A stretch of DNA of 64,000 nucleotides from Prorocentrum cordatum. Lineage: Eukaryota > Sar > Dinophyceae > Prorocentrales > Prorocentraceae. A program made the position numbers and the translations under genes. Positions 32,781 through 44,793 of the stretch are shown piece after piece. Within the stretch, counting starts at the first letter, position 1; every line of letters begins with the position of its first letter. The notes beneath the pieces were generated by a model, which did not search any database, had not been told where the DNA came from, and saw only the letters and a program-made list of their open reading frames with translations. The stretch is taken from NCBI GenBank assembly GCA_963575745.1, contig CAUYUJ010007224.1:926501-990500 (forward strand), in the 5' to 3' direction.

Positions 32781-33958
32781 CCCCACTTTCGAAACACCAT
32801 TCTTTCGAACCGCGCCCTGTGCGTCGAGGCAGCTATGGACGCGACCACGCCATTCATTCCCTCATCAATGTACGTGTGGTAGTAGTGAGGTGAACCTTTT
32901 ACCCGTATCATTTCGGTGAGATGTCGAAACAAATGGTGTTTCGGTAGGATTGGAACGCCTCCGAGGCCCGCGAGGTTACAATGCATTGCCGCAAACGCTT
33001 CCAAGTCATCGCACACATCGGCTGGCACTTTACGGGGCTGCTTCTCCAGCAAGTCACACCACTTCACCAGAGCAACGCCAGCCTGAAGCAATACGTTTGC
33101 TCTCTCCACGTCTGCACATTTATTGCCAAACTCCTCCATCAACCAAACCGAAAAGAAGAACAACCATTTGGATTCTGCTGCCTTCGTGCTTATCGAGGGG
33201 CTGGCTTTCGAACCGATCATCCCTTCTGTGATGTTCCCCACCCTGGTAACCTGGGACTCTTGGAGCCCCCGCCGATCCCTCTCTTTGGGGTACCACTCTG
33301 CCAAGAGAATCATAATGTTCTGCAGGCCAACCGAAACAAGATCGTCCTGAGTAGAAAGCTTAAGACCGAAAATGTTCGCTAGCAAGAGCCTCCAGAAAAC
33401 AGTGCCGATATATACTTTCATGATGCCTAAATGGACACAGTGCATCTCATCGATGCTGAATGATGTAATGCCTATTCCCAGCGACGCGTCGAGCAATGGA
33501 TTGCGATGGTGCACCTTAGCATCCTGCGTTGGCCTCCAGAAACAGATCAGGGCAGGGCACTCCTCTAAATTGCTGAGCTTATCAAAGTCCATGGTGTCCA
33601 ACATAGAAGGTATGGCCACGAGGCGATCGTTTTGTTTTAAGCCCAGCTCTGGGATATCCTGTGATAGTGCCCTCCCCTTGTGCTTCTTCTTGAATACTAA
33701 CCTCCACCTCACCTTCCGATGCAGCTCAGAAGAGTCTAAGATAACCCACTTCTCATGGCTCCTGCATTCGGTATCGTAGCAATTCGGCCCGTGTGGCAGC
33801 AACGGGTTTCGAAGGTCGTGGTCCCTCAACTCTGACTGGGGGCAACTGCAAAAAATGCACGGCGCAGCATTGTGGGCGCAAGTCGGGAAGCCCATGCTCG
33901 TGCTCATCTCGGGCCAATCGGCCTTGATATCGACGACCACTGCGCGAAATCCAAGCTC
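32781..33958 (-). CDS. transposase-like protein, C-terminal exon, copy 2
   Basis: Same length (1178 bp) as 12834-14011 and intact. One difference changes His to Leu in the PKHHSFRH region. The extra T in the run before it (8 T against 7 T near 14024-14030) lies in the intron, so it does not break the protein. Confidence 0.65.
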
Positions 33959-34901
33959 CTGCCCGAGTGATTTTTTTTACGTGGTTTTGTTCCAGAAGAT
34001 CGCAGTGCCCCCTCTTTCTCATTGTCTTATTCCTCCTCCTCCTCCTCCTCCTCCTCCGCCTCTGCCTCCTCCTCGCTCCTCATGGTCGGCGTCGAATGCC
34101 CTTCCCTCCCCAATATCAGAATCTCACCATAACTCGCATCCACCGCGTTACACTCCTCCCTTTCACTGATGGGGACTGGCGACAAGGGGGGGGGGAGAGG
34201 CTGAAGCGCTGCTTCGCTCGCGCCCAGACTGCAGCCTATCACATCAACGGCAAACGCCCATCACTGGCCCGCAGTCGCACTTGCTCGGAGGGAACGCGCG
34301 AGAGGACGCAAGACCCTTCTGAGGGCCACATTGCCACGGGAATGTAGATGACATTGGCCGCGGAACAGAGAATGCACGGGCGCCCTTGATTTGGCAGGGC
34401 CGACCTACTAATCAGGGCCGACTGTGCTTTCTTCTGCCCTCGACCACGGGCGCGCAGGGCATGTCGCGAGGCAGCGCCCCCTGACCCTAACGTTTTGGGG
34501 CGTCTCGGCGAGGCGCAAGCAGTCGGGCGAGGGCGGGGCGCCACGGGGAGAGAGCGAGGATGACAGCGAGGGGGCAGGGCGCAGAACGATGATCGATGGG
34601 GAGAGTAGGGAGACGCCCCCCAAACCGGATGAGCGATGGAACGGGGCACCGCGGCGGCGAGGAGAATGGATGCATGGCCCCGCGAACACAAGGGCCCCCG
34701 CGCCCCCCACTCTCTTCGCGAGCCGTTCGCCCCTGTTGCGATCAGCCCCCGCTCTCTTCGAGGGCAGTCCACTCTCCCTGCGCTCGAACCGAACGCCCCC
34801 CCCCATCCCCCTGCAAGTGGCAGCGCAACACGTCACGCCCGCGTGCCCTTCAAATGCAACCACTGCTGCAACCCTCCCGCTCCTGTCCAGATCTTGCGCA
34901 C

Positions 34902-35707
34902 CGCTTTGACTCGAACGGCAGCCACGGAGACCCGTCGTGGCGCTCGCTTGGGAATGTACCATTCGCTAGTGCTGATAGACTCCAGTGCAACAGCGTATAC
35001 ACAACATGCATTGAACAGTAATGACTGCACCCGCAGTCGCACAGGTCGCTCGTGCGCAGAGCCAGCAGAAGATGTCTTCTCCCAGAGCTCAAGAGATGAC
35101 AGCTGATACTCCAAAAACTCTCGGTCTTAGTATATGGTGTCTTGTCCATGTATATTGCTATGGGCAGGGTTTTCAATCGCTCTTCGGGCGTGAGTTGTTT
35201 GACGATGTCGTGATCTTCGTATGCAGATATCCACTCCGCATCACGTACGTGCTCAGCCCAATCCGTCAATATTGACAGGTCGTTTGAAACCTCATCGAAC
35301 AAAACTTCGTGCGGTAGTGATGCATGCACGGTCTGAGGCGTGCGCTCGATATCTCCCCTCGCTAGACCAGGTATATCGAACGAATAAAGCATGTCGTCGA
35401 ATTGTGCGAAGCCTAATGCAGTGTCTAATTTCCTCTGGAAGTGTCCTGTTTTTGACGTGGCAGGCAATTTATATTTGAAGGCGTCTTCTACCCCGCAATC
35501 ATATGCATACTCGCACAAAACGCACACTGAGCGTGCAGTCACTCGTTTCCCTGTCAAGTAATGGTCAAGCAACTCCTCGATAAACAAATGACTGCTTTCC
35601 TTTGCTTTTGCTTTCCTCTCAGCTTCTCGCGACGGGTCTTGTTTCCATTCTGGTTGTTCCCATGGCCGAGGGGGCGAAAGGCCGCGCTTGGGCATTGCGC
35701 GCTTGAT
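34902..35707 (-). CDS. transposase-like protein, N-terminal exon, copy 2
   Basis: Counterpart of 14956-15761, with the IYMDKTPYTK and CDCGC blocks unchanged. The only nearby difference I noted (g to a at ~35715) is just upstream of the acceptor. Confidence 0.65.
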
Positions 35708-36016
35708 CTGAAATACCCAAATGCTTGACATCAGCCCACAACGCAGTGCAATTCAAATCATCAATATCACCCGCAATGCGTACTACTGTGTTCCACTCTG
35801 ACTGCGATTCGTATCGCTACTCACCCCGCCCCCTATCATGCGCCCTTCGGATATCTCTCGGGCAGCCAAGGCGCGCCTGAAGCAGGCCACACTTCGAGAG
35901 GCGCTGGAGTCAAGGGGCGCCCCGCGGCGAACAGGGCGAGAGACGATGATGCGGAGGGGGAAATGCTGCGAAGGGGCTGGGGGTGGGATGTTGCACGGCG
36001 TAATGCGCCCTGCGAA

Positions 36017-36161
36017 ATGCTTAAGAAATCATGGGTTAAGAAATTCATAGTCTCATAATCGGAATACAAAAACACAAAATTTCTACTACGCTTTTAGGAT
36101 TTACATTGAAACAGTAAGACTAATCGAGACTCTGGCCGAAACCTTCCGTTTTCTTAAGCAT
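36017..36161. mobile_element. AT-rich MITE-like element, copy 2
   Basis: Same inverted ends as 16071-16215. It differs by a substitution at ~36045. Confidence 0.55.
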
Positions 36162-37048
36162 CGCCTAGGGTGTAGGGTGCACAGGGCGGGGGGAAGCGGG
36201 GCAAGTGGGGTATAGGTCGGGAGTGCAATAGTTATCTGACTTCTCCCTAGTAGAAAACTTCATGTATCGAGCGAACCCTTGCACGCTCGATTGCCCCACA
36301 AAAACGGCGAGAATCGAGCCGACGTTCTTTCCTCGCAAGAGCCTCGCACGAGGCGCATACAAGTCATGCCGCAACGGGCCATGGCTGCTGGAGGAGCGGA
36401 CTCTGAGCGAGAGTGAAATCATCCTGCTGTCATAATGAACGCATTATAAGGAACGGTCTGGCCATGGCGGGCCTTGGCCACGAATGGGATCCACGACGTG
36501 AATCTACTGAACGGCCCTCAAACTGGCACCCAAATATGTCCTCACTCCAGCGTCTAAACTTCACGGAACGAGGAGAGCAGAAACGCTGGAAAAAATAGCC
36601 ATTTGAGACACTGCACACTTTCCCCACAAGCGTCGCGAGAGCGGCTTGAAGTTCGCTGCTTCTTATCGCGCAGAGATGCTTCAAAAAGAAACGCCTCATT
36701 GTCATTCTCGCCCTCCTCAGGTACCTCTCAACTGATAGGTGTTTCCGCGACTATTCCCCTGGAGAACGGTGGGAATGATGAACGGCGCAGACGCGAGGTT
36801 GGCGCCGTGTTAAAGCAGGGGCCCGATTGAAAGGGGGGGGGGAAGGGAAGGAGGGGGCGGAACTGAAGGGAAGCCCTGGGCAGGAGGAGTGGAAGCGGAG
36901 GAGGGGCAGGGCGAGGCACTCGGATTTCTAACGCCAAGCATTTTCCAGTTTTCTCCGGATGGTTTCTCGGAGCTCTCCGGAGCTCTGCAGAGTTCATCGG
37001 AGTTCATCGCTGTTCATCGCGGAGTTCATCGCCCATGATTTTTGTGTT

Positions 37049-37086
<38 letters not shown>

Positions 37087-37315
37087 TTTGGCAGCTGTTT
37101 CATCGGAGATCATCGGTTCAGAGTTCATCGGTAGTGTTTCGGTGGGGGAACCGGAGCCTCGCCAGCCGAATTGGCCGCGCCCTCACCATCTTCCCCTCCT
37201 AGCTCTCTGTCACCTGTTGCTGGGTTCCCTGGGGGCCATGCAATGAGTGCACCCCGCTGCTGAGCTCTATGCTAGTACAGTCTAGCCCGCTGCAGCTGCC
37301 TGATCCCTACTGTGC

Positions 37316-37403
37316 CTATTTCTTAGCCCACTTGTTGTTCAACGCGTGCTGCTCGTTGATGATCTGGTTCAGCTGGATAAGCTCGTCCACAGGCTGAGTC
37401 ATC
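37316..37403 (-). CDS. series A last exon, with stop
   Basis: After acceptor ggggcag the frame reads MTQPVDELIQLNQIINEQHA then LNNKWAKK and a stop at 37316. It is a short acidic/amide-rich helix. I take it as the C-terminus of the series A protein because the frame closes here and no further exon in the same style follows. Confidence 0.5.
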
Positions 37404-37826
37404 CTGCCCCCCCCATCTATCCACTGGCGCCAGATGAGCAAGGGGGGGCGGGACAAGGCTCGCATCGAGAGGCGGGGGGGCGGGATGAAGGGGCAGGGAT
37501 GGGGGAGGGAAGGGGCAAATGAGGGGCGAGAGGGGCGGGATCGAGTCCTTCGCATTCAGTCGCAGTTTCGTTTTTGGATGAGGGCGAGAAGGACGGACGT
37601 CGGACGAGTGGGAGTGTTGCGGTCGAGTGCAATCAGATCGAGTTCTGAATTGTAAGTTTCTAGTTGGCTTGATGTATGTATCACTGTTCTCTGGCTGTGA
37701 TCACATCTTGTGATCTATAACTATATAGAGTTACGTGTACATGTGTGCGTCGTGTTCTATATATAAGTATGACTAACGGTGTGTAGACATATCTGCATTA
37801 AGTGCAATGCTCTGAACACACGCCCG

Positions 37827-37962
37827 CTGTCCTGTCAGTAATCTTCTTATACTCCTCGATAAGCTCAGTCGGCGCCATGTCCTTGACGAGGCTGGCCTTG
37901 TTCTCGATGCACATGCGCACGAAGTAGTCGGTGCGGCTGCTCATGGCATGGTCGACCTTCTT
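37827..37962 (-). CDS. series A exon, helical
   Basis: After ccttgcag the frame reads KKVDHAMSSRTDYFVRMCIE then NKASLVKDMAPTELIEEYKK. The 3' border is uncertain. Strong helix propensity; no family recognised. Confidence 0.5.
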
Positions 37963-38222
37963 CTGCAAGGACTGAGCCCAGTCGTCTGGGTGAACCTCCC
38001 TCCCCCACGCGGGGCGAACGAATGGGCGCAGGGCCGAGGGAGCGGGCGGAGTGGAGTCGGTTGGAAGGGATTGGAACCACAAGGGGCACGCAGTGCGGGG
38101 GGGGGGGGCGAGGCGAGGGGGGACGGGAACGAGAAGGGTCTGGGTTTGGGCGGGCCAGGGAATTGCGCAGCGAGCGGGATCATTCACTGCAAGTGCGAAA
38201 GCAGACCTACAGTGAGAATGCA

Positions 38223-38408
38223 TAGTAAGGACGCGTGGTAAGGACGCAAGACCCTTGGAGGCCGAAGTTGAAGTATTCTTGGTGGCAGGCGGCCAAGCAC
38301 CCAGGGAACGCGAGAAACTAGCCTGCGAAAGTTGTTAGGGACGAGCCGCAGAGGCTGAGGCAGGCAAGGACCCAAGGGTACCCTTGAAAAAGTCGTCTGT
38401 CCTTACTA
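38223..38408 (-). mobile_element. introner-like MITE member 2, copy 2
   Basis: Counterpart of 18262-18447 inside the same intron, with one g to t change in the ggcggcagg block. Confidence 0.7.
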
Positions 38409-38503
38409 TGCGCGTTGACTGTACTTCACGCGAACTCGTTCGGTCAAGTGTGGAGGGAGGAGGACGATGAGAGAGGCCGCGCCATCCCCCCCCCCCCCCG
38501 CAC

Positions 38504-38683
38504 CTTCAACCACTTCCACTCGGGCATGGCGTTCATCGCGGACAGGAACGTGGAAGCAGTATTCACCGCCGTCTGGTAGGTCGCCAGCACTGCCTTCGCC
38601 TTGGTCTCTGCTGCTTTGACGAGCGCCTGCTCATCCTTTTTCCTTTGCTTTGCTGCCCTTTCCTCGGGCGTCTCGATCTTCTG
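38504..38683 (-). CDS. series A exon, charged coiled-coil-like
   Basis: A 180-bp exon (60 codons) between acceptor ggcagcag/cag and donor GTGCGG reads KIETPEERAAKQRKKDEQAL, KAAETKAKAVLATYQTAVNT and AMNAMPEWKWLK. Lys/Glu/Ala-rich heptads suggest a coiled coil. Identical length in copy 1 (18543-18722). Confidence 0.55.
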
Positions 38684-38856
38684 CTGCCCCTTGTCGAGGG
38701 CGCAACTACTCGCGCTCCCCAACCCTGGCCATCCCAATAGTGAACACAAGATCGGTGCACATGACTTCGTGGCCAAGCCATGGAAGCGTAAGCACCGATC
38801 CTGTGTTCGGAATTGACTTGGCCAAGATCTTAGGCGTATAGTTGGCGCCCCGACAC

Positions 38857-39297
38857 CTTGGACGCGGGCTTGGCCCGTGCCTTCGCCCTGCGCCTCTGGG
38901 CTGGCTCCTCCACCTCCTCTCCAGGAGCTTGGCCGCCGCCCGCTGCCGCCTGGGCTGCCACCTGAGCTGCGCTGCCCGCTGCCACCTGAGCTGCGCCGCT
39001 GGCTGCCACTGGAGCCGCGCTGCCCGCTGCCACTGGAGCTGCGCCGCCCGCTGCCACCTGAGCTGCGCCGCCCGCTGCCACTGGAGCTGCGCCGCCTGCT
39101 GCCACTGGAGTTGCGCCGCCTGCTGCCTCTGGAGCCGCGCTGCCCGCTGCCGCCTGAGCTGCGCCGCCCGCTGCCACTGGAGCTGCGCCGCCCGCTGCCA
39201 CTGGAGCCTCGCTGCCCGCTGCCACTGGAGCTGCGCTGATGTGCCCGCTGCCACTGGAGCTGGCGCCATCACCATTGTACTTGCGGCGCTTGCTGTC
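38857..39297 (-). CDS. series A exon with Ala/Gly/Pro 8-residue repeats
   Basis: A 441-bp exon (147 codons) runs from acceptor ctgcag to donor GTGTCG. It begins with a basic, nuclear-localisation-like KRRKYN, then about 15 copies of APVAAGGA-like octapeptides (24-bp units), and ends with a basic RRRAKARAKPASK. It is probably a disordered linker. The same length is kept in copy 1 (18896-19336) despite the repeats, which supports it being coding. Confidence 0.55.
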
Positions 39298-39815
39298 CTG
39301 CAGATTGGGGCGGGGGGGCGGGGGGGGGGGCGGGGGGCGGGGGGGGTGGGTGGGTGGGTGGGGGGGGGGGGGGGGGGGGGCGCGCCGATGGCGATGATGA
39401 TGATGATGATGAGGGGGAGGGGGAGGAGGAGGAGGAAGAGGAGGATGGCGATGACGACAGTGATGACTGTTATTCTGGCGACGATGATGCTGGCGATGAT
39501 GGCGCTGCTGCCACTGCTGATGATGACGCTCATGATGACGATGATGATGAGGATGATGCTGAGGAGAAGGAGGAGCTGGAGGTGGTGGGGGAGGGGACAG
39601 GTTGAGGACGAGGGGGTGAGGAGAGATAACGGCGCTCTGATGAATACCCTCAGCCTCTTCTTCCTCTCCTTTCCTCCTCCTGCTCCTCCCCTCCCACTGT
39701 TGCTGCTGATCCCCCAACTCGTCTTCCTCCATCCAATCGTCGTCCTCCTCCGCCGCCTCATCCCCCTCATCCTCCTCCCCCCCCTCCTCCTCCTCTTCCT
39801 CATTCCACATTCGCC

Positions 39816-39920
39816 CATGCACTCCTCCTCGAGCTTATGGTTGCCCTCGTCGATAATCGCAACCTGCAGGGCCTGCTCCTCCAGCCCCCTCTTGGCCAGG
39901 GCCTTCGCGGCCTCGCTGAC
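39816..39920 (-). CDS. series A exon, helical
   Basis: After acceptor gcccag the frame reads VSEAAKALAKRGLEEQALQV then AIIDEGNHKLEEE. The 3' end is uncertain because an acidic GAG-rich tract follows. Confidence 0.5.
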
Positions 39921-40082
39921 CTGGGCTAATGCTCCAACTCCCCCAGAAGTCGCTGCGGAGGGGGAGCGGGGAAGGGGCTGGGCCATTAATTGGCAGATTC
40001 ATCTTAGGAGTATGCGCATGCGCAACTATATATATATATATATATGCGTGTGCAGACATGCATGCATATGCGATTGTGTGTG

Positions 40083-40114
<32 letters not shown>

Positions 40115-40369
40115 TGCGCGCGTGCGCGCGCGTGCGTGCGCGCGCGCTAGCGACAGCCTGGTAGAGGGGGGCGGGGTGCTCAGGACGGCGCAGGGGGGGC
40201 GGGGGGGCGGCAGCAGCTGGGCGCGTGGCGCGCACTTCTTTCAAGGCACAGCCCGGCCCGCGAGCAACTCCCCGCGGGGGGGGGTCTAGGGGGGAGGGGG
40301 GGGGGGGTGATCATGAGAACGAGCGGCAGGATGACATATACCCGCAGACCTCCATTCCAGAACTGAGAC

Positions 40370-40590
40370 CTGCGCTGCTGAGCACCGTCTCCAAGTCAGC
40401 CGTGGGCTGCAGCTCCTTGTAGCTTGTCCACGCCTTCTCCATCTCCTCCCGCCTGCCGACTTCGAGGTAGAGGTAGCGCATACGCTTGGCCATGTCGTCC
40501 CACCTGCACCAGTCGCCGCCCATCTTGATGCAGCTCTCGACGTAGTTCTGGGCGGCAACTATGTTGGTGGGGTCGTCGTAACCCCCTTCT
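40370..40590 (-). CDS. series A exon with a GDWCRWDDMAKR block
   Basis: The frame reads YDDPTNIVAAQNYVESCIKM, GGDWCRWDDMAKRMRYLYLE, VGRREEMEKAWTSYKELQPT and ADLETVLSSA, to a GTCTCA donor. This is one of the most protein-like short exons here. Similar 'W..W..M...LY' segments occur in uncharacterised dinoflagellate proteins as I remember them. Function unknown. Confidence 0.55.
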
Positions 40591-40608
40591 TCCTGCCCGC
40601 CCCCCGTT

Positions 40609-40668
40609 CGAACTCACAACGCGCGTGCTCGCGCGACCATTCGTGAGAGCACGCGCGCTGTGAGTTCG
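40609..40668. repeat. 22-bp intronic hairpin, copy 2
   Basis: Identical to 20653-20712, including the single mismatch in the stem. Confidence 0.8.
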
Positions 40669-40922
40669 ACGTCGCGCACTGCCACTGAGCGCGATGCAAC
40701 TGATGCGAACGCACGCACACGAGCCAACCCTGCGCCTCCATGAAACGGTCGGCGCTGTAGGCCGATGGGAAGAAGGACGAGATGAGGGGGCGGGATCAAT
40801 GAACGCAGAAGCAAGACAATGATGAGAGGGTGCATGGAGGATCACACGACGCAGAAGGCCGCTGTTTCGACCTGCCATGCTTGCGCATCGCTTGCCCCCT
40901 CCCCCTCCCCCCTGGCGCCCGC

Positions 40923-40970
40923 CTGAACGATCTTCGAGAAGCTCTTGTACGTCGCTTTCTCGGTCGACAC
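40923..40970 (-). CDS. series A micro-exon, 48 bp
   Basis: VSTEKATYKSFSKIVQ lies between acceptor cgggag and a GC-type donor (CAG then GCGGGC). It is exactly 16 codons and identical in length in copy 1 (20967-21014). GC donors are common in dinoflagellates. Confidence 0.4.
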
Positions 40971-41078
40971 CTCCCGAGATAATAATGCGCGCGCGGTGTG
41001 ACCCAGGGTGGGCGAGAGCGAAATCTCTCCTTCGTTCGTTCTCCCTGTCTCGTTTTTTTTTGTTGTTGTTTTTTGTTT

Positions 41079-41145
<67 letters not shown>

Positions 41146-41240
41146 CCCTCTCTCGCTTTTGTCATCTCCCTCCTCTCCTATCTCTCGGTGCCCACCCTCC
41201 CTCTATGCCAATATCTATGTAGATGGAGCGAGAGAGAGCG

Positions 41241-41277
<37 letters not shown>

Positions 41278-41310
41278 TATGGGGAGCATCGTGGACAGGG
41301 GGCCAGAGAA

Positions 41311-41371
<61 letters not shown>

Positions 41372-41434
41372 CCGAGAGAACGCGAGGGATCCAGAGGGAT
41401 ACACGCAGCACCTGCAGGGATAACAATAGAGATG

Positions 41435-41479
<45 letters not shown>

Positions 41480-41698
41480 CGATATAGAGAGAGAGGGAGA
41501 GCGCGAGAGAGAGACATGAGGAGAGACAGAGGGGGCGCGAGATGCAGACGGGGCGGAGAGGGAGGGAGGGGGGAGGAGAGAGAGCGAGAGAGAGAGAGAC
41601 TACGAACACAGACAATGCCAGAAACAATCGTGCACACTGCTGTCTTGCCGCCACTGAGCAATGCTCCACCTCCAATCCCCTCCCGCCTTTTTGTATAC

Positions 41699-41803
41699 TT
41701 CCATCTTGCTGAATACCTCCTTCAACGTCTTCAGCTTCCTCATGGCCCACTCCTTCCTGAACTGTTGCTTCGCGGCGACCGTGTTGCCGACCGCCTTCAG
41801 CGC
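41699..41803 (-). CDS. series A exon, basic helical
   Basis: A 105-bp exon follows acceptor cccgcag: LKAVGNTVAAKQQFRKEWAM then RKLKTLKEVFSKME, to donor GTATAC. The 'KQQFRKEWA' style recurs in dinoflagellate multi-copy genes. Same length in copy 1 (21691-21795). Confidence 0.55.
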
Positions 41804-42044
41804 CTGCGGGCGCGGTCGGGCGATGCACTATCTCATGCCCCCCAGGTTCCTCAGCTCTAGTGATGTAGGTTCGCTGCGGCTCACTGCTGCTACTTGCAGG
41901 TGGCACAGGCGGGCTGCAGCGAACCGTAGCAGGTCCCATTCGTGAATGACACCTGCAACTGTTCTAGGTGATCATCATAATGACCACTGGTTATGGTCTA
42001 GGACATCATATGGGAGCGTTCGGGGGAATCATATATACGCCCAC

Positions 42045-43400
42045 CCGTGCCTCTTTCAGCTTCGGGTCTTTGTGCACCGCCCTCTCGAACTGCTGCGCCA
42101 CAGGGGTTCTCGTTTTCACTCCGTCTTTGATTGCGTCCTCTAACTGTTTGATGAGCTGGGCATCTGTGCCGCTCAACTCCTTCGCAGCCTGCTTCTTGAG
42201 CTCCTCCTCCCCTTTCTGTGTCAGGAATGTCTCCAATTGGTTCACACGCTGCATTAGGTCTTGCGAGTGGCCACCCCCTGCCCGATCAGTCTCGAGCTTG
42301 ACGTTAATGAAGCCACCGCTGTCGCCGCCGCTGCTGGAGCCCACTTCGCACGGTTGGGTGCCCCTCTGATCAGCAGGTGGTTCGGCTTCCATTGGGGCAA
42401 TGGCTCCGAGGTCGTCGGCTGCTCCAGCGCCGCTCGGATGTGCCGTGCGCGTGGGGCTCGAGGCTGGCGCCATCTGACGCTCGGGATCTGACATGCCAAC
42501 CCGTTCGTGGTAGCGCCTGCGTTGTTCTGAGTCGTCTGGCATGCGGTCTGGCAGCGGTGACTCCTGCGTGGGCTGGTTGTGCTGAGCGGCTGGCTGGCCT
42601 CCTGTCGACTCCACGGGAATCTGCTGGCTGTGCTGAGCGGCTGGCTGGTCGCCATCCCGTTGCATGGGCTGGCTGTACTGAGCGGCTGGCTGGTCGCCCT
42701 CGCGGTGCACGGGCGGGCTGCGCTGAGCGGCTGGCTGGTCACCCTCTCGTTGCATGGGCTGGCTGTGCTGAGCGGCTGGCTGGTCGCATGTCGACTCCAC
42801 GGAAACGGGCTGGCTGTGCTGAGCGGCTGGCGGGTCGCCATCCCGTTGCATGGGCTGGCTGTGCTGAGCGGCTGGCTGGTCACCTTCGCGGTGCATGGGC
42901 TGGCTGGGCTGATCGGCTGGCTGGTCGCCATCCCGTTGCATGGGCTGGCTGTGCTGAGCGGCTGGCTGGTCACCCTCGCGTTGCATGGGCTGGCTGGGCT
43001 GATCGGCTGGCTGGTCGCATGTCGACCCCACGGGAATGGGCTGGCTGTGCTGAGCGGCTGGTTGGTCGCCCTCGCTCTGCATGGGCTGGCTGTGCTGAGC
43101 GGCTGGCTGGTGGTCACCCTCGCGCTGCATGGCCAGGGCTCTGTCCCACATGTGCTCGTGCAAGGGGGGGTGGTCGCGGTGGCCGTGCTCGCGCGTGGAG
43201 TCCACCAACGTCTGCGTCATCTGGCTGGAGGTATCGTGCACGCGCTCTGGTTGCTCTATCGACTGGCGTGGTGGAGTGGCGCCGCCCAGCGCGGCAGGAG
43301 GCTGGCGCTGGCTGGCGTTGGAGAGCGGTGCCTCGCCCAGGGAGGGCACGGCGAGAGGGGATGAGAATGGCGTGGATGACGAGGGTGGCGAGGTGTGCGT
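42045..43400 (-). CDS. series A exon with Gln/Pro-rich 15-residue repeats and coiled coil
   Basis: The minus frame is open for over 440 codons. The N-terminal part is Pro/Ser-rich (SLGEAPLSNASQRQPPAALG), then a His-rich stretch. About 13 units of GDQPAAQHSQPMQRE (45 bp), some replaced by a longer IPVGSTCDQ variant, follow. After an acidic linker come INVKLETD and a coiled coil: DLMQRVNQLETFLTQKGEEE, LKKQAAKELSGTDAQLIKQL. The donor is GTGGGC at 42044. The 5' border near 43400 is uncertain. The frame is intact here, whereas copy 1 carries a 2-bp deletion. The complementary plus-strand ORF is a by-product of the repeat. Confidence 0.6.
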
Positions 43401-43597
43401 GGGGGGGGGGGGGCGGCGAGGGCGGCCATGCCTCTCGACCCCCCTCATCCCCACCCCCTTCCTCCCCCTGTTTCAGAACGCTGACTCCCACGGTGCCCCA
43501 GAGAGAAAACATGGAATGGGGGAGCCGCAAGGGGGATGGGGGGGGGAGGGGGCGGAAGAGAATGCCCCATTCGACTAAATTCACTCACCCTTCAAAC

Positions 43598-43770
43598 CTC
43601 GTCACTGGACCCGTCCAAGTCGATGACACCAACGGGTTGCTGACCCGCCGTCGCCCTCATCACCTCCGCCACTGTGCAGTCGTCACCGAAATCTCCCTGA
43701 TTAACCTCGTGCCGCACGGTGCCGTCTAGTTTGAAACTGCTGCCCTGAAACGCAACGAAGTCCCTGTCCC
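43598..43770 (-). CDS. series A exon
   Basis: The frame reads FVAFQGSSFKLDGTVRHEVN, QGDFGDDCTVAEVMRATAGQ and QPVGVIDLDGSSDE, to donor GTTTGA. It is the first series A exon also present in copy 1 (23588-~23761). Confidence 0.5.
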
Positions 43771-44308
43771 TGCCGCTCTGAGGCATCGGATCGCCGCTGC
43801 CGCGCCGCGGTGTGAGGACATGTGGCCTATAATAAATAGATCGGCCAATGGTCGCTGCTTGGGCCAAGTCGTTATCGAGATACAATCAACCCGCAGAACA
43901 TGGATGCGCGATAAGGGTGCAAGGGCCTTGGACGCCCATGTCGAAGCTTCCCGAGCGGGGCGCGGCCAACGAAAGTGCCCAAGGATGGGCCCAGGAAGCA
44001 AGGATGCAAGGGTACCCTTGGGAGGGATGCCTATCCTTACTCTGCGGGTTGACGGTGTCCGTAGATCCCACGGTCAAGCCGCCACTTCCAAACCATTGGC
44101 TTGCGCGCCATATCTCAGCATGGTTCCCGCGCCCAGTCCTGCGACTGCGCGCTAAACATCGTTTCCAGACGGGCTGCCCCCTCAACCCCTGCGCCCGCGA
44201 TCCTCTTGCGCCCTCCTCGCACGCACAGTCTGGGGTGCTTCGCCTCCAGCGGTAGTGGCCAAATACTCGACACACACGGCCGTCATACTAATCCATCCAA
44301 CCATCCAG

Positions 44309-44384
44309 TTCTCTCTCTTTCTCTCCCTCTTTCTCTCTCTTTATCTCTGTCTCTCGCCCCCCCCCTCTCTCTCGATCTCTCTCT

Positions 44385-44424
<40 letters not shown>

Positions 44425-44488
44425 ATCTCTCTCTCTCTCTTTCTTTCTCTCTCTCTCTCTCTCTCGCTCTATCTCTCTCTCTCTCTCA
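44309..44488. repeat. (TC)n microsatellite, copy 2
   Basis: Counterpart of 24300-24485 with altered repeat counts. Confidence 0.92.
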
Positions 44489-44793
44489 TTCTATGCGCAC
44501 CCTTCGAGATATACATGCAGTCAGGCGCGATTTTTTGTGTGCGGGGGGGGGGAGGGGCGTGGTCGGACGCAAAACCATTTTTCAGGGCTGTAAAAGCAGG
44601 ATCGACCTACTCATCGCACCGACTGTACACGTATATACACCCCTGTCTCCATTTCTGCTTGCAAACAAGCGCGACGGCAGTGCGAGGTCGAGCCGCCCCC
44701 TGGCTCGGGGAGAGTCAGTCTGACTCGGTCTTCTTCTGATCTTCATCAAGATCATCCCGATCACCTCCCCATCCCCGCGATTGCAAACGATGG

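Larger units (their letters stand above)
24734..44637. repeat. copy 2 of the ~19.85-kb near-identical duplication
   Basis: It starts at the first base after the gap (cgttgcccgtgagg, equal to 4809) and stays aligned until gtatata at 44637, where copy 1 enters the gap. Downstream of 44637 the sequence is single-copy in this window and holds the 5' exons of series A. Simple repeats are generally somewhat longer here than in copy 1. Confidence 0.97.

Noticed and set aside
31726-38408. Counting the copy 2 MITEs as independent insertions
   Set aside because: They lie at the same positions inside the 19.8-kb duplicated segment, so they were copied with it (or are an assembly duplicate).
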